Shown: one piece after another, positions 1 through 7,117 of the stretch
How the letters are laid out: each line of letters begins with the position of its first letter
How positions within the stretch are numbered: the first letter of the stretch is position 1
The notes under the pieces: model-generated
The model's database searches: none
Seen by the model: the letters and a program-made list of their open reading frames with translations, nothing else
What the model was told of the DNA's origin: nothing
Source of the DNA: a virus
IMG/VR virus record: IMGVR_UViG_3300045141_000293
Location: 1 to 31,276 of that record
Length of the DNA stretch: 31,276 bases
Reading direction: 5' to 3' (one strand)
Translations under genes and position numbers: made by a program

Positions 1-921
1 ATTCTGGCCAAGCAGCCGCTTGGCGGCCCTAACCTGACTGATGAGCAGATGGCGCAGGTTACGCGGAGCGTGATGGAAAAGGCTGGTATTACCGGCCCCC
101 GTGTCGCTACGCCGGATGTCGTGAAAGACGGGTTCAATACGGTGGGCGGCAAGATCAACAGCTTGCAGAAGCCCTACGCGGTGCCGGTTGATGACACGCT
201 TTTGAATACGGCGGCAAAGGTTGAAAGCGATGTATTGCCGCGAGTAGGCAGGGATAACAAAGGAGCGGTGCAGTATTACATCGATAAGATCACCAATGCT
301 GAGAAGCTGACACCTGACATGGCGCAGTCAATTCGGTCGGACCTTCTCAAGGACATCCGAGGTGCCGAGGGAGCACATCAGGAGGCATTGATCGAGTTGA
401 AGAATGGCCTGGATGACGCGCTGGCGCGGACCATGCAGAAGGCCGGCGACGACGCTGGCGTCGTCGCGCTCAATGAAGCGCGCAACCAGTACGCTCATCT
501 CCACATCTTGAGCGATGCGCTGAACCGGTCAGGTGCAGCGGGTATGAGAGGCGAGCTGACGCCGTCGGCCTTGGCTGCCGCCTTGAAATCCTCTGTCGGC
601 AAGGTCGGCTTTACCAAGGGTGAGGGCGACCTCAACGATCTGGCGCGAGCCAGCGCCGGCTATTTGCAGCCGTCCAAGGACAGCGGCACGTCGACACGCG
701 AGGGTTATTGGAACCCGGCCAGGTATGCGCTTGGAGCGGGCGGGCGGCTTGCGATCAATAATCCGGTGATGCAGAAACTTTGGGGTAACCAGGCGGCTGC
801 CACTCCGGTGCCTCCGTCGCTCCTGCAAGCTCCGGTCGCTGGTGCCGCCAACGCTGCCGGGGCCAATCCTGGCCCCGCCGACCGCATTATGGGTCTGCTA
901 CAAGCGGGTGTAGGTCTGTGA
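1..921 (+). CDS. Phage late protein, 5'-truncated; candidate internal virion/ejection protein
   Basis: The reading frame is open from the first base of the window, so the true start lies upstream; the first internal ATG is at 49. About 306 residues are visible. The sequence is mostly helical, with a segment around LNEARNQYAHL followed by a Gly/Ser-rich stretch and an Ala/Pro-rich tail that includes NPGPADRIMGLLQAG. From memory this pattern resembles long phage virion-associated proteins encoded at the end of morphogenesis operons; that is inference and no enzymatic motif is visible. A 22-base near-palindrome (arms GCGACGACGC) lies inside the gene at 446-467. The end overlaps the tail of the opposing small gene at 898-1176 by 24 bases. 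The next gene on the same strand starts at 1225. Confidence 0.75.
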   Translation: MLAKQPLGGPNLTDEQMAQVTRSVMEKAGITGPRVATPDVVKDGFNTVGGKINSLQKPYAVPVDDTLLNTAAKVESDVLPRVGRDNKGAVQYYIDKITNAEKLTPDMAQSIRSDLLKDIRGAEGAHQEALIELKNGLDDALARTMQKAGDDAGVVALNEARNQYAHLHILSDALNRSGAAGMRGELTPSALAAALKSSVGKVGFTKGEGDLNDLARASAGYLQPSKDSGTSTREGYWNPARYALGAGGRLAINNPVMQKLWGNQAAATPVPPSLLQAPVAGAANAAGANPGPADRIMGLLQAGVGL

Positions 922-1176
922 TGAGACCACCTTGTCCATAAATTCCCCTTGGCTTGGGCAAGGTAGACCCGCTGTTTTGCAGCGCTTGCGCTCTGCGTGC
1001 CATGCCTCCCACGCCTCCCACCATGCCTGCGATGCCTGGGCGCGACCCTTCTCCTCTTTCGCCCAATCTCGCGGCTTGGGCCCAGAAGGGAAGATGAAGT
1101 TGGCGGCGATGCCGATGCCAAGCAGCCACACGAAGATCGTGGCGGCCCAGTTGAGCAGGTCAATGAAGTTGATCAT
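898..1176 (-). CDS. Small membrane protein, candidate leaderless moron-like gene
   Basis: A 92-residue protein begins MINFIDLLNW and has one hydrophobic segment (about residues 8-29, rich in W, L, I and F), followed by a charged, Trp-rich amphipathic helix (WWEAWEAWHAE) and a short Cys-containing tail. Codons end strongly in G or C on this strand, which favours it over the overlapping rightward frames. There is no Shine-Dalgarno before the ATG. A strong leftward promoter (TTGACA, 16 bases, TATGAC; 1185-1212) predicts a transcript start within a few bases of the ATG, so the mRNA may be leaderless. An operator-like 15-mer sits in the promoter. Function is unknown; an exclusion-type or other lysogen-expressed membrane protein is possible. 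Confidence 0.6.
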   Translation of the reverse strand: MINFIDLLNWAATIFVWLLGIGIAANFIFPSGPKPRDWAKEEKGRAQASQAWWEAWEAWHAERKRCKTAGLPCPSQGEFMDKVVSSQTYTRL

Positions 1177-1184
1177 GCCGCGAC

Positions 1185-1212
1185 GTCATACGCATTGCGC
1201 AGGGCCTGTCAA
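1185..1212 (-). promoter_or_regulatory. Leftward promoter of the small membrane gene
   Basis: On the minus strand TTGACA (1212-1207) is separated by 16 bases from TATGAC (1190-1185). This matches the sigma-70 -35 consensus 6/6 and the -10 element at 4-5 positions. It overlaps the ribosome binding site region of the rightward gene at 1225, so the two transcription units interfere physically. Confidence 0.6.
1188..1202. promoter_or_regulatory. Operator-like site O-m (ATACGC ATT GCGCAG)
   Basis: Matches 10 of 12 fixed positions of CTACGC-N3-GCGTAG. Read on the minus strand, its CAATGCGTAT core is identical to the core of the int promoter site, and the -10 element starts at the TA of GCGTA in both. 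Confidence 0.5.
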
Positions 1213-1224
1213 GGGAGGCGGGTG

Positions 1225-2991
1225 ATGGGTCTGCTTGCTGACGGCACCGACGACGGGCTCAATGAGTATCAGATCGTCGTTCCTCCGCGCCCCGGCGACA
1301 GCCAGGGCACGCCGCTCTACAACGGCCCAGGCGGTGCGCCCTCGACCTACGGCAGCGGCTACACGCAGCCCGAGCCTTCCTTCTGGGAGCGCCTGCGCAA
1401 CATGGCGCCGACCCGTGAGGGCGTGCGTCAGTTCCTGACCACGCCGTTGATTAACAGCCAGGGTCTTTCGTCGACAGGCGAGGCGCTGGTCGGAGGCGCT
1501 GTCAATGCGCTGCCAGGTACCTCGGTCGCTGATTTGCCGTCGGCGGGCAGTGAGTTCATGGATGCTCACCGTCGCGCTGATCTGCTTGGCATGGGCACGG
1601 CAGCGCTGAAGGGTGCCAACTCCCTCCTGGCGGCGGTGCCGGTTGTCGGCGCCATTGATCGAGGCCTGCTGGCTGGCGGCAAGGCGCTGACCAAGGAGGC
1701 GCCGGCTATCGTGCGCGACGTCGAGCGCTCGGTGCCGAAATTCACCGAGGGCGGCATTCCGGTGAACGCTAACTCGCCTGCGTTCAAGCAGGCGACGGCC
1801 GAGGCCAAGGCTGGCGTCGAGGCCGCCGGCAAGGGCGCTGGGCCGCTGACCCTCACGGGTGACCAACGCATCCCTGGCATCGTGCAGGAGGACATCCCGC
1901 GCTTTCAGCCGCCGAAGGGCGTCTCGCAGCGCCTGGTTGACGCCATGAATGACCCCAATGTCGAGGCCGGCATCAGGCAGAGCATCGAGGAAGGCAAGCA
2001 AATCGGCGCGCACAATTGGTACCACAACAACCCGCTCTACCAGGCTTTCCAGGATGAGCTGGGGCCGGTGAACGGCCACAAGGAGTTCATGAAATACATG
2101 GACTACCAGTCGGCTGCCTCGCCGCGCAGCGACGTGTCGACCAACATCCGCAACGCCTCGTACTACTTCGTCAACGAGGACAAGCTGCCGGGTGACAAGA
2201 CGTTCTCCACAATGCCGGCCAACCCGCAGCCCTTCGGCCACCTGGCGCAAAATCTCCACCGGGAAAACGCTGACGTGGTGCGCGCCAACCAGGGCGACTG
2301 GGGTGGCTACGACATCATCAAGAACCCCAAGCCGCCGAGCTTCGGCACCAATCTGGGCGGCAACCTGCAGCCGGTCGCGGTGGATGCTCACAACTTCAAA
2401 AACATCGGTATGCGGACGGGTGACCCGCGCTTCCTGGCGACGTCGCTGCAGTCGCTCTCGCCCACTAATCCCTTCGCGTCGAAGATCAACCAGGCGGCGC
2501 TTTCGGCTGAAGACCTAGACAAGCTGAATATGGCACAACGCTTCGGTGAGCCGGCCGGCATGAAGGGCGACAAATACAAGGTCAACTACTACCCGCAGCA
2601 GCTCGTGCAGAAGGGGCTGCTGTCGATGGACGATGCGCTCAAGTACCCGACATTCTGGGATGCCAAGCCGAGGAACAACGAGTACGGCGCGGCTGAACGC
2701 TACTGGCAGGGGATTGGCGGGGACATGGGGCTTGCGCCCGCCGACGCCCAGGCGGCGGGCTGGTCAGGCGCTGGCGGATTAACCGGCCTGGCGACGCCGG
2801 CTGACAAGACATTTGGCGAACTGCATAACGAGCGGGTGCTCCATACCGCGATGGTGCGCGGCGAGGACTCGAAGGACACGCTGCGCTATTTGATCACGAA
2901 GCAGAAGCCATTGCTGAGCGTAGCGGGTCCTGGCCTGCTTGGGGGTGCTGCTCTATGGGGCGCCCAGGATGACGAAGGCACCCCTCAGTGA
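1225..2991 (+). CDS. Large phage late protein, 588 aa, unknown function
   Basis: The start is the ATG at 1225 (MGLLADGTDDG), six bases after GGAGG at 1214-1218; the frame is open further upstream, but that stretch translates as junk opposite the leftward small gene. Residues 1-60 are Pro/Gly-rich, and a small-residue-rich middle contains a hydrophobic stretch near LLAAVPVVGAIDRGLLAG. The C-terminal half has a compact conserved-looking region (NWYHNNPLYQAF, SAASPRSDVSTNIRNASYYF, then PFGHLAQNLHREN) and ends in a short hydrophobic Gly/Ala tail. I recall similar HNWY...SPRSD...NIRNA blocks in large phage proteins of unknown function. Position at the end of the morphogenesis module suggests a virion-internal or ejected protein. 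This role is inference. Confidence 0.8.
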   Translation: MGLLADGTDDGLNEYQIVVPPRPGDSQGTPLYNGPGGAPSTYGSGYTQPEPSFWERLRNMAPTREGVRQFLTTPLINSQGLSSTGEALVGGAVNALPGTSVADLPSAGSEFMDAHRRADLLGMGTAALKGANSLLAAVPVVGAIDRGLLAGGKALTKEAPAIVRDVERSVPKFTEGGIPVNANSPAFKQATAEAKAGVEAAGKGAGPLTLTGDQRIPGIVQEDIPRFQPPKGVSQRLVDAMNDPNVEAGIRQSIEEGKQIGAHNWYHNNPLYQAFQDELGPVNGHKEFMKYMDYQSAASPRSDVSTNIRNASYYFVNEDKLPGDKTFSTMPANPQPFGHLAQNLHRENADVVRANQGDWGGYDIIKNPKPPSFGTNLGGNLQPVAVDAHNFKNIGMRTGDPRFLATSLQSLSPTNPFASKINQAALSAEDLDKLNMAQRFGEPAGMKGDKYKVNYYPQQLVQKGLLSMDDALKYPTFWDAKPRNNEYGAAERYWQGIGGDMGLAPADAQAAGWSGAGGLTGLATPADKTFGELHNERVLHTAMVRGEDSKDTLRYLITKQKPLLSVAGPGLLGGAALWGAQDDEGTPQ

Positions 2992-3095
2992 GGTTTGATC
3001 CAACGGCGCTCGCTACGGTCGTAGACCATGCCGAGTGACTTGCGCCAGCGTCGGAAGCGCGCTGCCAACGCCTTGGGGTGAAACGACCATCTCAT
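2985..3095 (-). CDS. Small basic protein, 36 aa
   Basis: Starts at ATG 3095 (MRWSFHPKALAARFRRWRKS) with a textbook AAGGAG six bases upstream on the minus strand, and stops seven bases inside the 3' end of the opposing late gene. The product has about ten Arg/Lys residues and several Trp, and looks like a short nucleic-acid- or membrane-binding peptide. It is too short for family assignment. The Shine-Dalgarno lies in an inverted repeat (3100-3114, arms GCTCCTT and AAGGAGC), so translation may be occluded. An operator-like site lies 56 bases upstream. Codon choice and the perfect SD support it; the length argues for caution. Confidence 0.5.
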   Translation of the reverse strand: MRWSFHPKALAARFRRWRKSLGMVYDRSERRWIKPH

Positions 3096-3099
3096 GTGG

Positions 3100-3114
3100 G
3101 CTCCTTGAAGGAGC
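3100..3114 (-). promoter_or_regulatory. Inverted repeat covering the SD of the 36-aa gene
   Basis: GCTCCTT and AAGGAGC are perfect inverted arms separated by one base. In the leftward transcript the AAGGAG Shine-Dalgarno forms one arm, so it could be paired and hidden. Confidence 0.5.
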
Positions 3115-3150
3115 TTGCGCCCCCTGCTCGTTGTGGCATCCTGATATGCC

Positions 3151-3165
3151 TTACGCAGTGGGTAG
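3151..3165. promoter_or_regulatory. Operator-like site (TTACGC AGT GGGTAG)
   Basis: Ten of twelve positions match CTACGC-N3-GCGTAG, and it is almost identical to the site at 8859-8873. It lies upstream of the leftward 36-aa gene. Confidence 0.45.
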
Positions 3166-3415
3166 CCTGCCAGACCCCTTTAAGCAACCGAGGCCCAGCA
3201 CGAGCGGGCATGCGCCATGGTCAGGCAGGGGGCGCTGCGGTGATCCTGGCGTGTGGGATTTTGTGGGGACTAGGGGTCCAAAGCCGTCTTTTCTCCTCTC
3301 TATAGACCATCATAAAACCCAGCAAATACAGGCATTCATAGGTCGGCCCATTAATTTTCGATTATCGCAGCGGATACGGAGGCTGTAGCAATAAAAGCCT
3401 GCACCATAAGGGGTG

Positions 3416-3444
3416 TTGACGCCTCCCTACTCAATGCGTATACC
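3416..3444 (+). promoter_or_regulatory. Integrase promoter
   Basis: TTGACG (3416-3421), a 17-base spacer and TATACC (3439-3444) form a good sigma-70 promoter about 43 bases before the int start. The spacer and first bases of the -10 contain an operator-like 15-mer. Confidence 0.7.
3427..3441. promoter_or_regulatory. Operator-like site in the int promoter (CTACTC AAT GCGTAT)
   Basis: Ten of twelve positions match CTACGC-N3-GCGTAG. Binding here would block the spacer and -10 element of the int promoter. Confidence 0.6.
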
Positions 3445-3486
3445 CTCTGTGTGCCCTTGCTGTGTGGGGTCAGAGGGAAAAGCAAA

Positions 3487-4632
3487 ATGACTGTGATGAA
3501 GCGCGCGGGTTCGCCCAATTGGTTCATTGAGTTCAGCTACAAGGGTCAGACGGTGCGCAAGACCTCGGGCGTGCCGCTCGATCAAGTCGGCGGCAAGAAG
3601 GAAGCCAAGGAGGTCGAGGCGCGCTGGCGCGCCGAGATCGACGACGAGATCAAGACAGGCCGCACCCAGGCGTCGCTCTCGGTGGCGATGACCCGCTACT
3701 TCAATGTGAAGATCAAGCCCAACGATCCGACAGGCGAGGACTACTTCAAGAAGATGAAGAAGATCCTGGCGCACTTCGGCCCCGACACGCTGTTGGCCGA
3801 CATCACCAGCCAGAAGATCGCCGACTGGGCCGAGGGCATGCAGGCCGGCGGCCTGCTCGAGCACCGGGGCCACGGTGTGTGGAAGGCCAACAAGGACAGG
3901 GCTTACAAGCCGCGCTCGATCAACGCCTACCTCGCCTGCCTGCGTGCGGTGCTGAAGAAAGCGGCGTCGCCCGAATGGAACCTGCTCAAGGCTGCGCCGG
4001 AAGTGGCGATGGTCGACGGCAAGAAGCCCAAGCTGCGCTTTCTCGATGCCGACGAGGCGATGGCGCTGGTCAAGGCCGCGCTGCCCGACAAGTCGGCCAA
4101 CACCGACAGCCTGCACCTCCAGCAGCTCATCCGTTTCCTGCTCGGCACGGGCGCGCGCAAGAGCGAGGCGCTGAACCTGACGTGGCGCTGCGTCGAGCTT
4201 GCCGGCAACGGCATGGCGTCGGTTCGCTTCGAGGACACCAAGACCGACGTGCCGCGCACGGTGCCGGTGGGCGACACGCTGCGCGACATGCTGATCGAGA
4301 TGAGGGCCGCCCAGCAGGCGGCCGGCTACACCGGCAAGAAGGTCTTCGTCTACCTGAACGGCCAGGGCGAGTGGATGGAGATCAAGGGTGTCAGCAGCTC
4401 GTTCCTGACGGCGCGTGCCAAGGCTGGCCTGGGTGACGATGTCACGCTGCACACGTTGCGCCACACCTATGCGAGCTGGCTTGCCCAGGACGATGTGTCG
4501 ATGGCGAAGATCGCCGTGCTGCTCGGGCATTCGACCGTGACCACGACGCAGCTCTACGCGCACCTTGCGCCCAGGCACCTGGAGAGCAGCGTCAGCGTTT
4601 TGGAGCACCGGATGTTGAAGCTGGAGGCCTGA
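3487..4632 (+). CDS. int: Tyrosine recombinase, phage integrase
   Basis: Site-specific recombinase that would join attP to the host attB and, with excisionase, reverse it. Taking ATG 3487 (MTVMKRAGSPNW, with AGAGGG ten bases upstream) gives 381 residues. The N-terminal region has the arm-type-binding look of an AP2-like domain (WFIEFSYKGQTVRKTSG), followed by a SAM-like core-binding domain (about 75-165). The catalytic domain carries the expected residues: R224 in GARKSE, H322 and R325 in HTLRH, H348 in LLGHS and the nucleophile Y357 in TQLYAH. The set is complete, so the enzyme should be active. The 3' end overlaps the convergent excisionase gene by 41 bases. Its promoter carries an operator-like site. 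Confidence 0.95.
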   Translation: MTVMKRAGSPNWFIEFSYKGQTVRKTSGVPLDQVGGKKEAKEVEARWRAEIDDEIKTGRTQASLSVAMTRYFNVKIKPNDPTGEDYFKKMKKILAHFGPDTLLADITSQKIADWAEGMQAGGLLEHRGHGVWKANKDRAYKPRSINAYLACLRAVLKKAASPEWNLLKAAPEVAMVDGKKPKLRFLDADEAMALVKAALPDKSANTDSLHLQQLIRFLLGTGARKSEALNLTWRCVELAGNGMASVRFEDTKTDVPRTVPVGDTLRDMLIEMRAAQQAAGYTGKKVFVYLNGQGEWMEIKGVSSSFLTARAKAGLGDDVTLHTLRHTYASWLAQDDVSMAKIAVLLGHSTVTTTQLYAHLAPRHLESSVSVLEHRMLKLEA

Positions 4633-4891
4633 GACTATCGATCAGCTTCTTGATGTCGGTCGGCGCACGCCGACCGGGTGACAGGTAGGGCGGCCTTATA
4701 GGGCCGCCCTTCGTGCGTTCGGCAGGCGCCGTCATGCGGCGTTGCAGATGCTCGTCGAGCATCTCGCGCGAGTAGCGTGGCCGGGCGCCCAGCGTCGAGC
4801 GCGGCAGGCGCAGGCGATCGAGCTGGCGGGTCGAGACCCGCAGGTACTGCGCCGCCTCGCGGCGCGTCATCCAATTAGGTTCGCTTGCCAT
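4592..4891 (-). CDS. Excisionase-like MerR/HTH_17 DNA-binding protein
   Basis: A 99-residue basic protein. The N-terminal winged-helix motif (MTRREAAQYLRVSTRQLDRL, about residues 8-27) is typical of HTH_17/excisionase proteins, followed by a Pro/Arg-rich C-terminus. Start ATG 4891 has GGAG seven bases upstream and overlaps the end of the preceding gene by 17 bases; an inner ATG at 4870 is an alternative. Position beside and convergent with int supports a recombination directionality factor that bends attP DNA to favour excision. Two strong hairpins lie inside the gene (4657-4676 and 4687-4710), about 25 and 55 bases past the int stop. They lack T-runs but may slow or end int transcription. 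Confidence 0.75.
   Translation of the reverse strand: MASEPNWMTRREAAQYLRVSTRQLDRLRLPRSTLGARPRYSREMLDEHLQRRMTAPAERTKGGPIRPPYLSPGRRAPTDIKKLIDSLRPPASTSGAPKR
4657..4710. other. Two stem-loops downstream of int, inside the excisionase gene
   Basis: Arms CGGTCGGCG/CGCCGACCG around CA (4657-4676), and AGGGCGGCC/GGCCGCCCT around a six-base loop (4687-4710). Both are perfect. No U-tract follows, so a canonical intrinsic terminator is not shown. Confidence 0.55.
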
Positions 4892-5198
4892 GGAGGATCT
4901 CCGAGACGCGGCCGACGTCGATGTTGAGACGATAGGCGATCTCTTTCTGTGCCAGGGTCGGGTGTGCCGCACGCAGTGCCCACACCTCGGCCCGCTTGGC
5001 GGCCGTGATGGCATCAGCCGTCACGCGCCCGCGCTGCAGCGGTGGCCGGTTGGCCATCTGGCCGCGCAGCTCGCCGAGGACCGGCACCATCTGCTCGACG
5101 AAGCGCCACTGCCGGCTCTCGAGTGCATACTCGAGGATCTTGATGGCCTGGTCGAGCTGCGCGCGCTGCTTGGCCTTGGTGCTGGGTATTTCGAGCAT
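4875..5198 (-). CDS. Small protein with C-terminal helix-turn-helix
   Basis: Starts at ATG 5198 (MLEIPSTKAKQRAQ), with GAGGGG six bases upstream; the frame runs further upstream only through the low-complexity pentamer array. The 107-residue product has an N-terminal helical part (about 8-50) and a C-terminal HTH (TLAQKEIAYRLNIDVGRVSE, about 82-101) resembling Trp-repressor or sigma-like HTHs. It overlaps the excisionase start and is the second-last gene of the leftward operon, so it may regulate excision or early transcription. No family name is claimed. Confidence 0.75.
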   Translation of the reverse strand: MLEIPSTKAKQRAQLDQAIKILEYALESRQWRFVEQMVPVLGELRGQMANRPPLQRGRVTADAITAAKRAEVWALRAAHPTLAQKEIAYRLNIDVGRVSEILHGKRT

Positions 5199-5215
5199 GC
5201 CGTTCCCCTCAGATA

Positions 5216-5470
5216 AAACCTCGCCTCGCCCTGCCATAGCCAGCCCCACCACAACGCACCCGACCTTACCCCGCCATGGCCGGCCACGCCCAACCACCGC
5301 CCTGCCTAACCTCGCCTCGCCCAACCTTGCCACGCCTTGCCATGCCCGACCCCGCCGCACCGCGCCATGGCTCGGCTCGCCTAGCCAAACCTTGCCGAGC
5401 CCGACCGAGACATGCCGGACCACGCCTTGCCCCGCCACGCCCTGCCACGCCAGGCCACGCCACGCCAAGA
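5216..5470 (-). repeat. Pentamer array A1 (sense-strand NGGYN)
   Basis: Roughly 50 five-base units in near-constant phase, read on the minus strand as N-G-G-pyrimidine-N with few exceptions. It fills the gap between the 217-aa gene and the HTH gene of the leftward operon. All overlapping open frames here translate into Arg/Gly/Ala-rich repeats (RRGKAR-like) and are not genes. Confidence 0.85.
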
Positions 5471-5485
5471 CCGTGCCACGAGCAA

Positions 5486-6139
5486 TCAGGAAAGGTTTAC
5501 AACCTTAAAGTGCGAAATTCCGTACCTCCCGTATGTTGGTCTGTTATCGCCAACCCCAACCAACTGCCCTGCGCGTGTCGCGACCTGATGCAGAAAGTCG
5601 GCCGAAATGTACTCGGCCACCGTGATCAAAAGGACAGCTTGGATACGCCATCCGACATTGAACGCAGGCCGGTGCCGGGTGATGCCGTTGCGCTGAACCA
5701 TCACCCGGCGACGATCGACGTAGTGCCATTCGGTGGTGGCTTCAGGGCACAGGATGGGAGCCAGCGGGGTCAGGCAGACTACGCCCGCCTTGAACAGGTC
5801 CATGGCGCTCTTGCGCGGACTGCGCGGGTCTTGCTGAAACTTCGCCGCATGGATGATCGACTGCCGCAAATACTCGCCGGGAAGGCAGATCTGCTGTTCG
5901 TCGTTGCGGTAGACATAGCTTTCGAGATCGTCCGACTTCTTGGCCTTCGATCCCTTTGCCGCCTTTGACTTTTCCTCGACACCGTCGACCGACCAGCGAT
6001 GACAGATCAGGTCGGCGTGGCCGATGATGCCAACCTCGACGTGAAAGGGCGCCGCCCATTCAAGCTGGACTTTTGCATCATTCGTTGGCGGCGAGCCGAG
6101 CCCGCGTACTTTGCCGTTGGTATCTGTTCTCGTTTGCAT
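5486..6139 (-). CDS. Conserved phage protein of the recombination cluster, possible RAMP-like fold
   Basis: Start chosen at ATG 6139 (MQTRTDTNGKV), five bases after AGGAGG; a second ATG directly before it is too close to the SD. The 217-residue protein has a Lys/Ala-rich linker (about 57-69), a motif LPGEYLRQSIIHAAKF, then QDPRSPRKSAMDLFKAG, and near the C-terminus a Gly-rich stretch LVGVGDNRPTYGRYGI. I recall close relatives as unnamed proteins in phage clusters with SSB, NinB and Cas4-like nuclease. The C-terminal Gly-rich element recalls the G-loop of RAMP/Cas7-type ferredoxin folds, but this is a hypothesis from motif shape only. It sits between the two largest pentamer arrays, so a nucleic-acid-binding role is plausible. 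Confidence 0.75.
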   Translation of the reverse strand: MQTRTDTNGKVRGLGSPPTNDAKVQLEWAAPFHVEVGIIGHADLICHRWSVDGVEEKSKAAKGSKAKKSDDLESYVYRNDEQQICLPGEYLRQSIIHAAKFQQDPRSPRKSAMDLFKAGVVCLTPLAPILCPEATTEWHYVDRRRVMVQRNGITRHRPAFNVGWRIQAVLLITVAEYISADFLHQVATRAGQLVGVGDNRPTYGRYGISHFKVVNLS

Positions 6140-6164
6140 CATTTCCTCCTGGTTAAAAAGAACC

Positions 6165-6720
6165 TCGCCACGCCATACCCCGCCATGCCTGACCGAGCCG
6201 GACCCGACCACGCCATGGCCTACCCGACCGCGCCATGCCGGAGCGCACCGGACCCTGCCACGCCATGCCTTGCCCCGCCTTGCCGTGCCCCGCCGTGCCA
6301 GGCCAGACCACACCTCACCGGACCCGACCGCGCCTCACCGGGCCTCGCCTGACCACACCACGCCCAACCTGGCCGTGCCTTGCCCTGCCGTGCCGGAATA
6401 GACCGGACCTGACCGCGCCTCGCCTCACCACGCCCAGCCACGCCCAGCCATGCCTTGCCATGCCTTGCCACACCGAACCAAACCTTGCCCTGCCAGGCCA
6501 TGCCGCGCCGAGCCTTGCCAAGCCGCACCGCGCCATGCCCGGCCTTGCCTCGCCATGCCTTCGCCTTGCCCTGCCCCGGCTCACCGATCCGCGCCCGGCC
6601 CAGCCTAGCCGGACCAGGCCAAGCCGTGCCTCGCCGCGCCTCACCTCGCCATGCCTACGCCCGGCCAAGCCTCGCCCGACCAAGCCTAGCCCGACCTGGC
6701 CGTGCCCTGCCTTGCCCCAT
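6165..6720 (-). repeat. Pentamer array A2, the largest (about 110 units)
   Basis: About 555 bases built from a five-base unit, sense-strand consensus NGGYN. The phase holds from about 6170 to 6540, slips by one base near 6560 and then holds again to 6715. It separates the ninB-like stop from the start of the 217-aa gene and would be transcribed as a long leader. Six-frame reading gives several long open frames of Arg/Gly or Pro/Ala repeats; none has a ribosome binding site and they were left out. Confidence 0.9.
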
Positions 6721-6721
6721 C

Positions 6722-7117
6722 TCATTCGACCTCGATGCCGTGTTCCACCGCCCAGGCGGTGGCGAAGTCGATCAGCTCGCTCATCTCCGAAATCCCCATG
6801 TCGCGGGTGCCCATGAGCAGCGACACCCGGCCGGCGCCGTTCAGTCCCTCGACCAGGCGTGGCTCCTTGCCGGTGGCCAGCATCCAGCCGTGCAGCAACA
6901 GGTCGTGCCACGCGCGTTTGCTTTGCCGTTCGCCGTCCCAGGTCAGCGTCGACTGGGCGAGCTGAGAGCACAGCGCGTAGAATTTCGCCGACTGGTCGAG
7001 GGTCCGGGGCGGCGGGCTGATCGTGACCAGCCAGCCGCTCGGTGCCTGGCGCACATGCTCGCAGGCAAGCTGGCGCGTGTTCAGCCCGTGCAGGCGGATG
7101 GCGATGCCGTCGGTCAC
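6722..7117 (-). CDS. NinB/Orf-family recombination protein
   Basis: A 131-residue protein similar in length and motif to lambda Orf/NinB, a mediator that helps load phage recombination proteins on SSB-coated single strands. The recognisable block is LDQSAKFYALCSQLA (about 40-54), SKRAWHDLLLHGWMLATG (about 66-83) and LLMGTRDMGISEMSELIDF (about 100-118), as in the family. The start is a GTG at 7117 that shares bases with the TGA of the SSB-like gene (GTGA overlap), so translation is coupled. Partners in the operon are an SSB-like protein and a PD-(D/E)XK nuclease, which is a coherent recombination module. The stop abuts pentamer array A2. Confidence 0.85.
   Translation of the reverse strand: MTDGIAIRLHGLNTRQLACEHVRQAPSGWLVTISPPPRTLDQSAKFYALCSQLAQSTLTWDGERQSKRAWHDLLLHGWMLATGKEPRLVEGLNGAGRVSLLMGTRDMGISEMSELIDFATAWAVEHGIEVE

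Larger units (their letters stand above)
3096..3415. other. Intergenic region, expected location of attP
   Basis: About 320 bases without a convincing gene. It holds the SD-occluding palindrome of the 36-aa gene (3100-3114), an operator-like site (3151-3165) and an AT-richer stretch (3300-3400) before the int promoter. The phage attachment site normally lies beside int, so attP is expected here, but no tRNA 3' end or obvious core repeat can be recognised without the host sequence. Confidence 0.35.

Noticed and set aside
932-1225. Rightward 97-aa frame and the upstream extension of the 588-aa protein
   Set aside because: Composition is poor, SD is absent, and the leftward frame here has better codon use plus a strong promoter.
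3035-3388. Rightward 117-aa and 75-aa frames
   Set aside because: No SD, odd composition (many Pro, Gly, Cys), and they overlap the leftward 36-aa gene and the att/int control region.
3096-3415. tRNA gene or tRNA 3' end as attP core
   Set aside because: No T-loop consensus or acceptor pairing could be found by eye here or elsewhere in the window.
1186-4608. Long leftward frames opposite the 588-aa late protein (1186-2391) and integrase (3427-4608)
   Set aside because: Shadow frames caused by high GC; the opposite strand encodes recognisable or SD-supported proteins.
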